Positions 36,341 to 46,094 of a DNA stretch of 64,000 nucleotides are shown one piece after another (within the stretch, counting starts at the first letter, position 1; every line of letters begins with the position of its first letter). The notes beneath the pieces are model-generated. The model was not told the DNA's origin. It saw only the letters and a program-made list of their open reading frames with translations, and did no database searches. A program made the translations under genes and the position numbers. Origin of the DNA: CAVRUZ01 sp963724495. GTDB taxonomy: Bacteria; Actinomycetota; Actinomycetes; Propionibacteriales; DAIQRJ01. The stretch is from NCBI GenBank assembly GCA_963724495.1, contig CAVRUZ010000008.1:170793-234792 (forward strand), in the 5' to 3' direction.

Positions 36341-37872
36341 CAGAAGACCTCGGCAGCGCCTGGCGGCGGCATCGCTGCGGTGCGCTTGTGCCTGCCGGGC
36401 ATTTCGCCACAGAGTCGCGGGGTGGGGAACACCTTGCCTGGGTTGGAGATGTTCTGTGGGTCGAAGGCACACCGAACCATCTGCATGGTGTCGAGATCGT
36501 CGGCGGTGAACTGCCGCGGCATGAACGCGACCTTGTCGGCGCCGACGCCGTGTTCGCCGGTGATGGAGCCGCCGTGTTCCAGGCACAACTCGAGGATGGC
36601 GTCGCTGACGCGCTCCGCGTCGTCGGCCTGGCCGGGCACCCTTTCGTCGAAGAGCACGAGCGGGTGCACGTTGCCGTCGCCCGCGTGGAAGACGTTGGCC
36701 ACGCGCACCCCTGTCGACGACGACAGCTCCGCGATCGAGTGCAGGACATCGGGGAGGGCGGTCCTCGGAATGACGCCGTCCTGCACGATGTAGTCGGGGC
36801 TGATGCGCCCCACGGCAGCGAATGCCGACTTGCGGCCTTTCCACATCAGCGCGCGTTCGGCTGCCTCTGTCGCGACCCGGATCTCGAACGCGTCGTGCGC
36901 GCGGCAGAGCCGATCTACCTCTTCCAACTCCTGCACGACATCGGCAGTCGTACCGTCGAGCTCCACCAGCAGGACCGCACCCGCGCCCGCCGGATAGCCG
37001 CAGTGCACCGCCGCCTCGACGGCCTCGATCGCGAGCGCGTCCATCATCTCGATCGCCGCCGGCAGCACGCCGGCACCGATGATCGCGGTGGTGGCAGCGC
37101 TTGCCTCGTCGACCGTCCGGAAGGCGGCGAGGACTGTTCGGACGTCTTCGGGCGCACGAAGCAGTCGAAGCGTGACGGAGGTCGCCACCCCAAGGGTGCC
37201 CTCGGACCCGATGAACACACCCAGCAGGTCGTAGCCCGGAGCATCCGGCGCTAGCCCGCCGAGCTGGACGAGTTGGCCCTGTGGGGTGAGAACCTCGAGC
37301 CCCAGCACGTGATTGGTGGTGAATCCGTACTTGAGGCAATGCGCCCCGCCGGAGTTCTCCGCGACATTGCCCCCGATCGAGCAGATCTGCTGGCTCGACG
37401 GGTCGGGTGCGTAGTAGTAGCCGTGCGGAGCGGCAGCCCGGGTCACGTCGAGATTGATCACGCCCGGTTCGACGATCGCCCTCTGGTCGTGCGGCCGCAC
37501 CTCACTGATGGACCGCATGCGTGAGGTCACCACGAGGACGCCGTCGGAGCGGGGCAGGGCTCCGCCAGACAGGCCGGTGCCCGAGCCGCGGGCCACGAAG
37601 GGGACGTTCTCTCGCGCGCATGCGGAGATGACGGCGACGAGCTGGTCCACGGTGTCCGGGATCACCACGAGCGCGGGGATCGCACGGTAGTGCGCGAGGC
37701 CGTCGCACTCATACGTGCGGAGCCGTGCGTGGTCGGTGATGACCGCGGCTTCGGGCAGCAGACCCCGCATCTCCTGGACGACGGCAGCGAGGCCGGGATC
37801 CCATGCCGGGTCGCCGGACGGGCCGGCGGCCGCGGCGGCGGACGCGGTGGTCGATGCGTGTGGATTCACCAT
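36340..37872 (-). CDS. glcD: Glycolate oxidase subunit D, FAD-linked
   Basis: 510 residues, full length. FAD-binding motifs are FVARGSGTGLSGGALP and ICSIGGNVAENSGGAHCLKYG; the C-terminal FAD oxidase domain ends with NVFHAGDGNVHPL and GSITGEHGVGADK. It is the catalytic subunit oxidising glycolate (or D-lactate). Starts 15 bases after malate synthase. A D-lactate dehydrogenase role is possible, but the malate synthase neighbour favours glycolate. Confidence 0.93.
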   Translation of the reverse strand: MVNPHASTTASAAAAAGPSGDPAWDPGLAAVVQEMRGLLPEAAVITDHARLRTYECDGLAHYRAIPALVVIPDTVDQLVAVISACARENVPFVARGSGTGLSGGALPRSDGVLVVTSRMRSISEVRPHDQRAIVEPGVINLDVTRAAAPHGYYYAPDPSSQQICSIGGNVAENSGGAHCLKYGFTTNHVLGLEVLTPQGQLVQLGGLAPDAPGYDLLGVFIGSEGTLGVATSVTLRLLRAPEDVRTVLAAFRTVDEASAATTAIIGAGVLPAAIEMMDALAIEAVEAAVHCGYPAGAGAVLLVELDGTTADVVQELEEVDRLCRAHDAFEIRVATEAAERALMWKGRKSAFAAVGRISPDYIVQDGVIPRTALPDVLHSIAELSSSTGVRVANVFHAGDGNVHPLVLFDERVPGQADDAERVSDAILELCLEHGGSITGEHGVGADKVAFMPRQFTADDLDTMQMVRCAFDPQNISNPGKVFPTPRLCGEMPGRHKRTAAMPPPGAAEVF

Positions 37873-37887
37873 CGGTGCGACTGCCGC

Positions 37888-39483
37888 TCAGGGCATGGCC
37901 GCGTAGGCAGGCAGGGTAAGGAAGTCGGCGTAGTCGTCGGCGAGAGCCATCTCGGCGAACAGCGCGCGGGCGTCGGCGAAGCGGCCGTTCGCGAAGGCCT
38001 CGTCGCCCAGCCGTTCCCGGATCGTCTGTGTCTCTTCCTCGATGACGCGCTCCACCAGATCGCGGGTGACCCGCTTGCCGTTGGAGAGGGCGATGTCGTT
38101 GTGCAGCCACTGCCAGACCTGGCTCCGGGAGATCTCCGCCGTCGCGGCGTCCTCCATCAGATTGTTGATCGCGACCGCGCCGGATCCGCGCAGCCAGGAC
38201 TCGAGGTACTGGATGCCGACACTCACGTTGCTGCGCAGACCCTCCTCGGTGACGTCACCGGGGGTGGACGCCACGTCGAGCAATTGCGCCGCCGTGACCT
38301 CGACATCCGAACGATCGCGGTCGATCTGGTTGGGCCGCGACCCCAGTACGCCGTCGAAGACCTCCCGGCAGAGGTCGACCATTCCCGGGTGGGCGACCCA
38401 CGAGCCGTCGAACCCGTCCCCCGCCTCGCGGGTCTTGTCGTCTCGGACCTTGGCGAAAGCCTGCTCGTTGACTTCTGAGTCCCTGCTGGGGATGAACGCG
38501 GCCATGCCACCGATCGCGTGCGCGCCGCGCTTGTGACAGGTACGCACAAGCAACTCGGTATAGGCACGCATGAAGGGCACGGTCATCGTGACGGAGTTGC
38601 GATCCGGGAGCAGGAAGTCCCGGCCACGAGTGCGGAAGTTCTTGATGATGCTGAACATGTAGTCCCACCGGCCGGCGTTCAACCCCGAGGAGTGTTCCCG
38701 CAGTTCGTAGAGGATCTCCTCCATCTCGAACGCCGCGGGAAACGTCTCGATCAGCACGGTCGCGCGGATCGTGCCGGCAGGGATCCCGAGAATCTCTTGT
38801 GCACGCACGAAAACTTCGTTCCACAGCCGAGCCTCCAGGTGGCTCTCCAGCTTGGCCAGGTAGAAGTACGGCCCCTGGCCACGGGCGATCTGGGCCCGGC
38901 CGCTGTGGGTGAGGTAGAGCGCGAAGTCGACGATCGCCCCCGAACACGCCTCGCCGTCGACCTCGATGTGCTTCTCGGGCAGATGCCAACCGCGCGGCCG
39001 GACCACGATCGTGGCCAGCTCCTCGTCCGGTCGGAGGTTGTAGCTCTTGCCCCCAGGATCGGTGAAGTCGATGGTCCGGTCGATCGAGTCGCGCAGGTTG
39101 AGCTGACCGCCGATGACGTTCTCCCACAACGGCGTGTTGGCGTCCTCGTGGTCGGCGAGCCACACCTTGGCGCCGGAGTTCAGCGCGTTGACCGTCATCT
39201 TCTTCTCGGTCGGACCGGTGATCTCGACCCGCCGGTCGACGAGGCCAGGGGCGGGCTCGGCGACCCGCCAACTCGGATCGTCGCGGACACCGCTCGTGTG
39301 GGGCAGGAAGTCGAGCAGGCTGCCGTCAGCCAGTTCCGCCACTCGCCGCCGGCGTTGCTCCAGCAGTTCACGCCTGCGGCCGTCGAACTCCCGGTGCAAG
39401 CTGGCGATCAGCTCGAGCGCCTCAGCAGTGAGCACCTCGTCGTAGCGATCGTGCATCGGACCGAGCACCTGGACACCGGTCAT
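37888..39483 (-). CDS. aceB: Malate synthase A
   Basis: 531 residues, standard for the A isoform. Signature segments: ITGPTEKKMTVNALNSGA, DHEDANTPLW, ATVLIETFPAAFEMEEIL (catalytic Arg/Glu region), GRWDYMFS and SDVEVTAAQLL. It condenses glyoxylate with acetyl-CoA to malate, consuming the product of the co-transcribed GlcDEF. ATG 39483 has GAGAGGAG ten bases upstream. No isocitrate lyase is present, so the operon serves glycolate use rather than the full glyoxylate bypass. Confidence 0.95.
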   Translation of the reverse strand: MTGVQVLGPMHDRYDEVLTAEALELIASLHREFDGRRRELLEQRRRRVAELADGSLLDFLPHTSGVRDDPSWRVAEPAPGLVDRRVEITGPTEKKMTVNALNSGAKVWLADHEDANTPLWENVIGGQLNLRDSIDRTIDFTDPGGKSYNLRPDEELATIVVRPRGWHLPEKHIEVDGEACSGAIVDFALYLTHSGRAQIARGQGPYFYLAKLESHLEARLWNEVFVRAQEILGIPAGTIRATVLIETFPAAFEMEEILYELREHSSGLNAGRWDYMFSIIKNFRTRGRDFLLPDRNSVTMTVPFMRAYTELLVRTCHKRGAHAIGGMAAFIPSRDSEVNEQAFAKVRDDKTREAGDGFDGSWVAHPGMVDLCREVFDGVLGSRPNQIDRDRSDVEVTAAQLLDVASTPGDVTEEGLRSNVSVGIQYLESWLRGSGAVAINNLMEDAATAEISRSQVWQWLHNDIALSNGKRVTRDLVERVIEEETQTIRERLGDEAFANGRFADARALFAEMALADDYADFLTLPAYAAMP

Positions 39484-39537
39484 CGGTTCGCGACTCCTCT
39501 CACGAGTGAAACGACGTCTGGCCCGCGACGTAGACGC

Positions 39538-39567
39538 CTCATCCGTGGAAGTGAATCTCATCCGTGG
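39538..39567. promoter_or_regulatory. 11-bp direct repeat upstream of aceB
   Basis: CTCATCCGTGG occurs at 39538-39548 and 39557-39567, 19 bases start to start, i.e. about two helical turns. It lies 55-84 bases upstream of the aceB start inside the 289-base divergent region. It is a candidate binding site for an activator or repressor of aceB-glcDEF. Nothing else convincing is seen in that gap. Confidence 0.45.
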
Positions 39568-39772
39568 GGGCCAGCGCTGTCCAGGCCGCCTCCCCGACCG
39601 CAGGTGGACACCCACGGCATCGCGTCGGACGGCGAGACCTTGGCCCGCTCCGGTCAGGAAAGCCTCAATGAGCGCGACGAACCCGTGACCTTCGTACGTT
39701 CGATGGTGGCAAAGCTGGCGGGGACCGCTCCGCTCACCCGCTCTCCGCCACCTCGAACCCGAAGGATCTGAC

Positions 39773-42435
39773 ATGACCAGGGCGAGCCTGGATACCGAAG
39801 CCCCCGGCGCACGCGTTGCCATCATCGGTGGCGACGAGCCGACCGTGCACCAGCTTCCAGCCCAATGGGCCGTCGACCATCTGATCCACGTGATTCAGAG
39901 TGCCGGAGGGGCGGCTCAGCGAGTCGAGCCCGGTGACGACGTGCCCGGCGACGTCGTTCAAGTCGTCCTGACCGGAACGCCAACCCGGCAAGGAGATCCA
40001 AGCGACATCAGGAGCATCGACAGTCCCGAGTCGTTCACCATCACCCGGCCAGCCGGTGAGCCAGGGCCGGTTGCCGTTGCCGCGACGGATGGTCGGGGCC
40101 TCGCGTACGGACTGCTGGAACTGGCCGACCGGGCCGCGCACTCCCCCGACCCTGTCGGCGCGATTCGTTCGGTGCCCCCGAGCCGGAACGTCCCGGCTAC
40201 CCCGGTTCGCGGCATCCTTCGGACCTTCGCGTGCGAGGTCGAGGACAAGCCCTGGTTCTACGATCGCGACTTCTGGGGCGAGTACCTCACCGAACTGGCT
40301 ACCCAGCGGATCAACCGCTTCCACCTGGCGCTCGGCATGCAGTACAACTACTCGCACCACCCGGCAACTGACAACTACCTCTGCTTCCCCTATCCCTTCC
40401 TGCTCGACGTTCCCGGGTACGACGTCCGCGCCGGTGATCTCCCAGCAGAAGAGCGGGACCGCAACCTCGCCATGCTGCAGTTCATCAGTGCCGAGGCCCA
40501 GCGACGCGGCATCCATTTTCAGCTGGGTCTGTGGAATCACGCGTTCGACCAGGGCGAAGGTTCGATGCCTCGGTACCCGATCCACGGCCTGGACGCCACC
40601 ACGCACGCCGCGTACAGCGCGGCCGCCGTGCGCCAGTTGCTGACCGCGTGTCCAGGGATCGCCGGGCTGACGTTGCGGGTGCACTACGAAGGCGGCATCG
40701 CCGAACCCGATCACGAGGACTTCTGGCGGCCGGTGATGCAGGCCGTCGCGGCAGTCGGTCGCCCGATCGAGCTGGACATGCACGCCAAGGGCGTCGACGA
40801 GGCGATGCTCGACATCGGCCGGGAGACTGGACTGCCGGTCGTCCTGTCGGCCAAGTACTGGGCCGAGCATCAGGGTCTCCCGTATCACCAGACGTCGATC
40901 CGCGAGAAGGAGAAGTCCACTGGCGAGGCGGGTACCGGCCTGATGGCCATCACCGCACATCAGCGGCGGTTCACCCGCTACGGGTACGGCGACTTCCTGA
41001 AGGAGAACCGGGACTACGACGTGCTCTTTCGCATCTGGCCCGGCACCCAGCGGGTGCTGTTGTGGGGTGACCCCGCGCTGGCAGCCGGCTATGGCCGACT
41101 AGCCACCCTGGGCGGGGCCAAGGGTGTGGAGCTGTGTGAACCGCTGACCTTCAAGGGCCGGATGGACACCGGCGAACCCGGCGGTCGCGACCTACCTGGA
41201 TCCCGCTCTGCGCCTCGACGGCAGGGAGTGGCGCAAGTACCGCTACACCTACCGGCTATGGGGACGACTGCTCTACGACCCGGAGGCTGATCCGGACTGC
41301 TGGCGGCGGTTCCTGCGCTCGGAAGTTCGGTGCTGCCGCTCCTGCGGTCGAAGCCGCGCTCGCACCCGCCAGTCGGGTGCTGCCGCTGGTCACCGTCGTG
41401 CACGGGATCGGGGCGTCGAACAACGGGTACTGGCCGGAGGTCTACCTGAACATGCCGATCGCCGGTGGGCCGAACGCTGACCACTACGCCGGCGACACCG
41501 CGAAGCCCCCGACGTTCGGAGGAGTGAGCTCCTTCGACCCGAGCCTGTTCTATCGGATCGACGAGTACGCCGACGCCCTGGTAGCCGGCCGTCGCGACGG
41601 CCGATACCCGCCAGACGTGGTGGCTGGCTGGCTCGAGACGCTGGCAGCCGACGCCGAGCAGCACCTGGCGTCGGCGACTGAGACGGTCGCGGACGCGCAC
41701 GAGCCGTCATTCCGGCGCGTCGCCGTGGACGTAGCCGTCCAAGCAGGCCTGGGCAGGTTCTTCGCAGGCAAGCTGCGTTCCGGGCTGGCCTACTCCCTGT
41801 TCGAACGGACCCACGACGTCGACCGCCTCGGTGAGGCCGTTCGTGCCTACCGGTCGGCGCGTGACGCATTCGCTGCACTGGCGGAGTTGACCACCGGTGT
41901 CTACCGCGCTGATCTGACCTTCGGGACGGGCGCGTCGGAGCACGGACATTGGGCGGCGCGTCTGCCGGACATCGATGCCGACCTGGCCGACCTCGAGCGC
42001 CGCTACGCCCAAGCCCAGGCCGACCGCCAAGCTCCGCAGCGCCAGTGACCATCCCGGCCGTGCCACCCGCCGAACCGCGTGGAGCTCCAACACACAGCGC
42101 CTGCGTTGTTCACGCCAGGTCAGGACGTCACTCTGGAGATCCGCGCTGACACGGAAGCAGTCGTATCGATCGAGCTCCGCTACCGACACCTCAACCAGGC
42201 CGAGGAATACCAGCAAGTGGAGATGGTGCGAAGAGGATCACACTTCCTCTCCCGCATACCTGGCGCTTACACCGACTCGTCCTACCCACTCGTGTACTTC
42301 TTCATCGTGCACCACCCGGGAGGCGACGCCTGGATCATGCCTGGCCTGGACGCCGACCTGGCCAACCAGCCCTACCACGTGATCCGCCAGGTGCCGTCGA
42401 ACTCCGCTGACAGCAGCGAACGCGATGCTCTCTAG
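39773..42435 (+). CDS. Large glycoside-hydrolase-like protein (GH67/GH115-type architecture), about four frameshifts
   Basis: About 880 residues after frame correction. An N-terminal alpha/beta domain (GLAYGLLELADRAA, as in GH20/GH67 second domains) is followed by a TIM barrel: RGILRTFACEVED, YDRDFWGEYLTELATQRINR, LHVHYEGG-like RVHYEGGIAEPD and DYDVLFRIWPGTQR. A long helical domain (LYDPEADPDCWRRFL, PPDVVAGWLETLAADAEQHL) and a C-terminal beta domain (ALFTPGQDVTLEI, YPLVYFFIVHHPGG) complete it. Frame changes lie near 41181, 41320, 42045 and 42085. The plan resembles alpha-glucuronidases, but the catalytic residues are not identifiable by eye. No signal peptide. Divergent from aceB. Confidence 0.6.
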
Positions 42436-42444
42436 CATCCACGT

Positions 42445-43026
42445 GTGCCCAGTACGCCGATCCGCACGGATGTCCGCGGGTACCTGATGGATGCACGTCG
42501 TCAGGCTCTACGAGCGTTGGACGGGTTGGACGAATACCAGGTCCGTCATCCAATGACTCCTACCGGTACCAACCTGCTCGGAGTGGTGAAGCACCTGATC
42601 GGCATCGAGGCCGGCTACCTCGGCGCCTGCGTCGGGCACCCCTTTGCGGAGCCGCTCCCCTGGATCGACGACGATGGAACCGAAGCGCCTAATCGCGACA
42701 TGTGGGCGACGGCCGACGAAAGCCGGGACTACGTGACCGGCCTCTATCGGCGCGCGTGTGAACACTCGGACTGGGTGCTGGATAACGTCGAAGCAGACGC
42801 CGTCGCAACGGTGCCTTGGTGGCCGGAATCTGCGAGGGCGACGACAGTGGGTGCCCTGCTGGCGCGGGTGTTCAAGGAAACCGCCATGCACGCCGGACAA
42901 CTGCAGGTGTTGAGAGAGCAGATTGATGGTCAGGCAGGTTCTGACCGTGACGAGCTAGGCGATGGCGAGTGGTGGAACGACTACACGTCAATGCTGGAGG
43001 ACGTCGCCCGTCGGTTTCGCCGGTAG
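42445..43026 (+). CDS. DinB/DUF664 family protein (mycothiol-dependent type)
   Basis: 193 residues, four-helix DinB-like bundle. The metal-binding histidines appear in LLGVVKHLIGIEAGYLG and KETAMHAGQLQVLRE. DUF664 proteins are putative mycothiol-dependent detoxification enzymes in actinobacteria. GTG 42445 is the only reasonable start. The frame is intact. Confidence 0.82.
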   Translation: MPSTPIRTDVRGYLMDARRQALRALDGLDEYQVRHPMTPTGTNLLGVVKHLIGIEAGYLGACVGHPFAEPLPWIDDDGTEAPNRDMWATADESRDYVTGLYRRACEHSDWVLDNVEADAVATVPWWPESARATTVGALLARVFKETAMHAGQLQVLREQIDGQAGSDRDELGDGEWWNDYTSMLEDVARRFRR

Positions 43027-43029
43027 AGC

Positions 43030-43185
43030 CAGCTCTTCGACTGTCCCCGTCCGGCCCGACAGTCGAACTGGGACCGACCACGTCGGCCGAGGCCTGAGTC
43101 GAGACGGCGCAGACCGTGAGCGATGGTCGTCTTGCCCGATCCACTGTTGCCTCGAAGGACGATGAGCTTGCAGCTCGAAGAGCCC
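43030..43185 (-). pseudogene. Truncated P-loop kinase fragment
   Basis: The segment LIVLRGNSGSGKTTIAHGLR carries a complete Walker A and is almost the same as the start of the kinase gene at 56311 (LIVLRGNSGSGKSTVARGLR). After ~45 residues the similarity ends and the sequence meets the DUF664 stop. No downstream kinase body is present. A relic of a duplicated kinase gene. Confidence 0.55.
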
Positions 43186-43236
43186 ACCTCAGGCATGCAC
43201 TCTCCATTCCGCGGGTCTACAGGACGTTCCTGATTG

Positions 43237-44163
43237 TCAGCCGCCAAGGTCAGAGACTGCTCTGGCCAGAGCTTCCTCGATCACCTGCCAGTCGGTTGGA
43301 CGTTCAGGGCGCAGGCCATCCAGAAACCCGATTGCGCCGACCAGATCGGCCCATGGGTTGAACCGTTCACCAGTGACTCGCTCCCAGTAGCCGGTGAAGC
43401 GGTCGGCCAACTCCAGTCCGTAGGGAAAGAGGTTGCCTCGGCAGTTCGCCACATCCACCGACGGGAACCCGATGCTCGTTGCCTGCCAGTCGATCACACC
43501 GGCGATCCGGGCCTCGTGCCACAGCAGGTTGCCTGGGTGGAAGTCGCCGTGGATGAAGGCTCGCGCCTCATCAGGCGGTGGCTGATGGAAGATCTCGGCC
43601 GCTTGCTCCCAGAGTTGAGGCTGGTTGGTCCAAGGCGGGGGCTCGAAGCTGCTTGGTATGTCGGGGACGTGCTATGGGAACTGCCCTACTGCGGGAGGTG
43701 CCGCCTTGTGGATCGCCGGCAGCACCTCGGCCATGCGTGCCAGCCACGGATCGACATCCTCGGGCACCCACTCCACGCGTCCGCTAAGGGCGGTCATGAG
43801 CAACGCAGGTGACCCGACCTGGCGGCCGGCTGAGTCGAGGGCTAAGAAGGCATGGTTTCGGCGTCCCATGGACTCGACGAACTCCAGAGAGGCCGCTTCC
43901 CTTTCGACCAGGATTCTCTGCCCAGCCTGAGGATCCGGTCGGACGTAGCGCCGCAGAACCACTGACCGGGACTGCTCTCCGCACCGCACACGCAGCAGAT
44001 GCATCGCCGAGGACAGGCCCCCTCGCCGGGCTTCGATCGACTCGACCGTTCCACCCATCACCTGCTGGACCCACGTCAGGGCCTGCATCGGCGGCGCCGA
44101 CCGCAGGAGCCGCGTGATCGCCTCGTCATCGTCGAAGCCGTACGGCACCCGATCAGAGTCCAT
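43237..44163 (-). CDS. Aminoglycoside phosphotransferase-like kinase, one frameshift
   Basis: About 308 residues. The N-lobe has SVVLRRY (ATP-binding Lys replaced by an Arg-Arg pair); the C-lobe has FIHGDFHPGNLLW (catalytic loop) and GVIDWQATSIG (Mg-binding Asp). The frame changes near 43670 between AVGQFP and the PWTNQPQLWEQAAE segment. Members phosphorylate antibiotics, choline, sugars or unknown metabolites. One of four such kinases in the window. Confidence 0.78.
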
Positions 44164-44216
44164 CAGCCACGCTGGTTCGCACCTTCCGGGCCCTCATGGC
44201 GAACTGTGGGTATCGG

Positions 44217-45308
44217 TCAGGAGACCGCCTTGGTGGCGACGTAGACCGAGTCCATCGGGTCGTCGGGCACGTCGAAGACGTCGACATTTTCGAACCCGGC
44301 ATCCGCGAGCATCCTTCGTGCCACTTGTTCGCCCCACATGGTGCCCAGCCCGGCTCCGCCGTAGGCCAGCGACACGGTCATGCAGTACAGCGTGCTCACG
44401 CCGTACAACAGCGCGGCCAACGGGTTCTCGGTGTTGTCCTCCAGGTTGCTCGATGCCTTGATGTCCATCATGGCGAAGATGCCGCCCGGAGCCAGGGCCG
44501 CGAAGACGCGCTCGAGCACCGTGGCAGGGGCAACCTGATCGTGGATGACGTCGAAGGCGAACACGGCGTCAAAGCCCGGCTCCGCTGGAAGCTCGGCCAC
44601 GTCGAGCACCTCGAAGGAGACGTTCGACAGCCCGAGTTGAGCCGCTTCATCGCGGGCGCTCGTGATGGCGTCGGGGCCGATGTCGTAGCCGATGAATGTC
44701 GAAGCAGGGTAGGCATTGGCCAGGACGTTCGTGCTGTGACCGGTGCCGCATCCGATGTCGGCGACCCGGATCCCATCGGTCAGCCTGTCGCCCAACCCGG
44801 TCAACGGGACGATGCCATCCACCAGTTGGCTGTCGAACAGGCCGCGGGACATGCCGTCCATGACTTCGGTGAACTCGGGCCGGAACTCCTCGTAGTGGAT
44901 CCCTCCGCCCTGACGGAAGACCTCGACCGCAGACTTGATGTGGGACGACAAGACCGTTGTGGCCTTGCTGAATGGAGCGAGGTTCATCGAGCCCTCGCCC
45001 GTGAGGCAGACCGCATGCTCGGGCGGAAGTGTGTACGTGCGCGGACCCGGGTCGTAGTCGACGATGCCACCCGTCACCATCGAGCCGAGCCACTCGCGGA
45101 CGTACCGCTCGTTGAGGGCGGCGCGGTCCGCCAACGCATCGCTCGTCGCCGATCCGCCGGCGAGGGCTTCGAACAGGCCGGTTCGATAGCCAAGGTCGAT
45201 CATCGTGGTCAGCATTCCGGCTGTGTAGGTACCGAAAAGCATTCCTGCGAACGCCTCGATCCGGCCCTCGTCGAGCTGGTCTGACTCCGGGGTCGTCGTG
45301 GTGGACAT
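44217..45308 (-). CDS. Class I SAM-dependent methyltransferase with N-terminal winged helix (Rv2258c-like)
   Basis: 363 residues, intact. The N-terminal ~90 residues form a helical/winged-helix domain (YRTGLFEALAGGSATSDAL, LNERYVREWLGSMVTGGIV). SAM motif I is VADIGCGTGHSTN, motif II is FIGYDIG, motif III is VLERVFAALAPGGIF. It resembles the Mycobacterium tuberculosis Rv2258c group of unknown substrate. ATG 45308 is preceded by a GAG-rich stretch (GCTGAGGAGCCCC). Confidence 0.85.
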   Translation of the reverse strand: MSTTTTPESDQLDEGRIEAFAGMLFGTYTAGMLTTMIDLGYRTGLFEALAGGSATSDALADRAALNERYVREWLGSMVTGGIVDYDPGPRTYTLPPEHAVCLTGEGSMNLAPFSKATTVLSSHIKSAVEVFRQGGGIHYEEFRPEFTEVMDGMSRGLFDSQLVDGIVPLTGLGDRLTDGIRVADIGCGTGHSTNVLANAYPASTFIGYDIGPDAITSARDEAAQLGLSNVSFEVLDVAELPAEPGFDAVFAFDVIHDQVAPATVLERVFAALAPGGIFAMMDIKASSNLEDNTENPLAALLYGVSTLYCMTVSLAYGGAGLGTMWGEQVARRMLADAGFENVDVFDVPDDPMDSVYVATKAVS

Positions 45309-45491
45309 GGGGCTCCTCAGCGTGCGTACCGGGCGGGGTCAGCCCGGCCGAGTTGAACGATAAAGCAGTGGGGGACCTGGCAAGGCCTAGAGGCGTTTGA
45401 GACGTGCAGTCTGCGGAGGCTCGCACCGTGACCTGGGCGCAGCCCAGATGGCGCGCAGTCGGTGCTCCCTCGACAGATGAGCGACCTTGGG

Positions 45492-45844
45492 TCAGGCAGG
45501 CTTGGCGTACGGCTTGGCGCCGGTGTCGAGGATCACGCAAGTCTCGTCCCCGTCGACCCAGGCGTCGTGACCAGGCTCGAGGTCGAAGACGTCGTCGGCG
45601 CCGATGCCAATGTCCTGTCCGCTGTCCAGGCGGATCGTCATCCGCCCGGCAAGACGATGCCGGTGTGGTGGACCTGGCAGGAGTCGGTGCCGGCGATGGG
45701 CTTGACGTCGTTCGACCAGCGCCAGCCTGGCTCGTAGACACCGCGGCCGAGCGTGAAGTCGCCCAACGTGACGACATCCATGTGGCCATGGTCGACGAAC
45801 GGGCGGCGTTCGTGCGGTGAGGTGATGCTCTGCGTTTCCGACAT
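45492..45844 (-). CDS. Small cupin-like protein, one frameshift
   Basis: About 117 residues. The N-terminal half reads RPFVDHGHMDVVTLGDFTLG, then WRWSNDVKPIAGTDSCQVHH. After a shift near 45641 (VLPGG to RMTIRLDSGQ) it continues as DIGIGADDVFDLEPGHDAWV and ends CVILDTGAKPYAKPA. This is a typical single-domain cupin of unknown ligand. ATG 45844. Confidence 0.7.
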
Positions 45845-46094
45845 TGCCTTTCCTCTCTCGCCCCCGCGATGGTCAGCTGCGGTCTGGCTTCGAGAATCTG
45901 TCGGGGCCGTACCTCATGGCTGGCCATGCGGGAAGTGGTTGGAGCCGCAGCGTAAGTCCGCGCACGGCACACCGCGAGAGCCACCGGGGTGTCGTGCGAT
46001 AACCGATGGCTTACGACGCGGCAGCCCGGCCACCACTGGCAACCAGATCCAGGTCGCCCGACGATAGGGTCACGCCCGACAAGGCTCGTCCGAC

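Noticed and set aside
36172..37254. Long plus-strand frames opposite glcD, aceB and the methyltransferase
   Set aside because: Mirror frames of well-supported genes; composition typical of antisense reading in GC-rich DNA.
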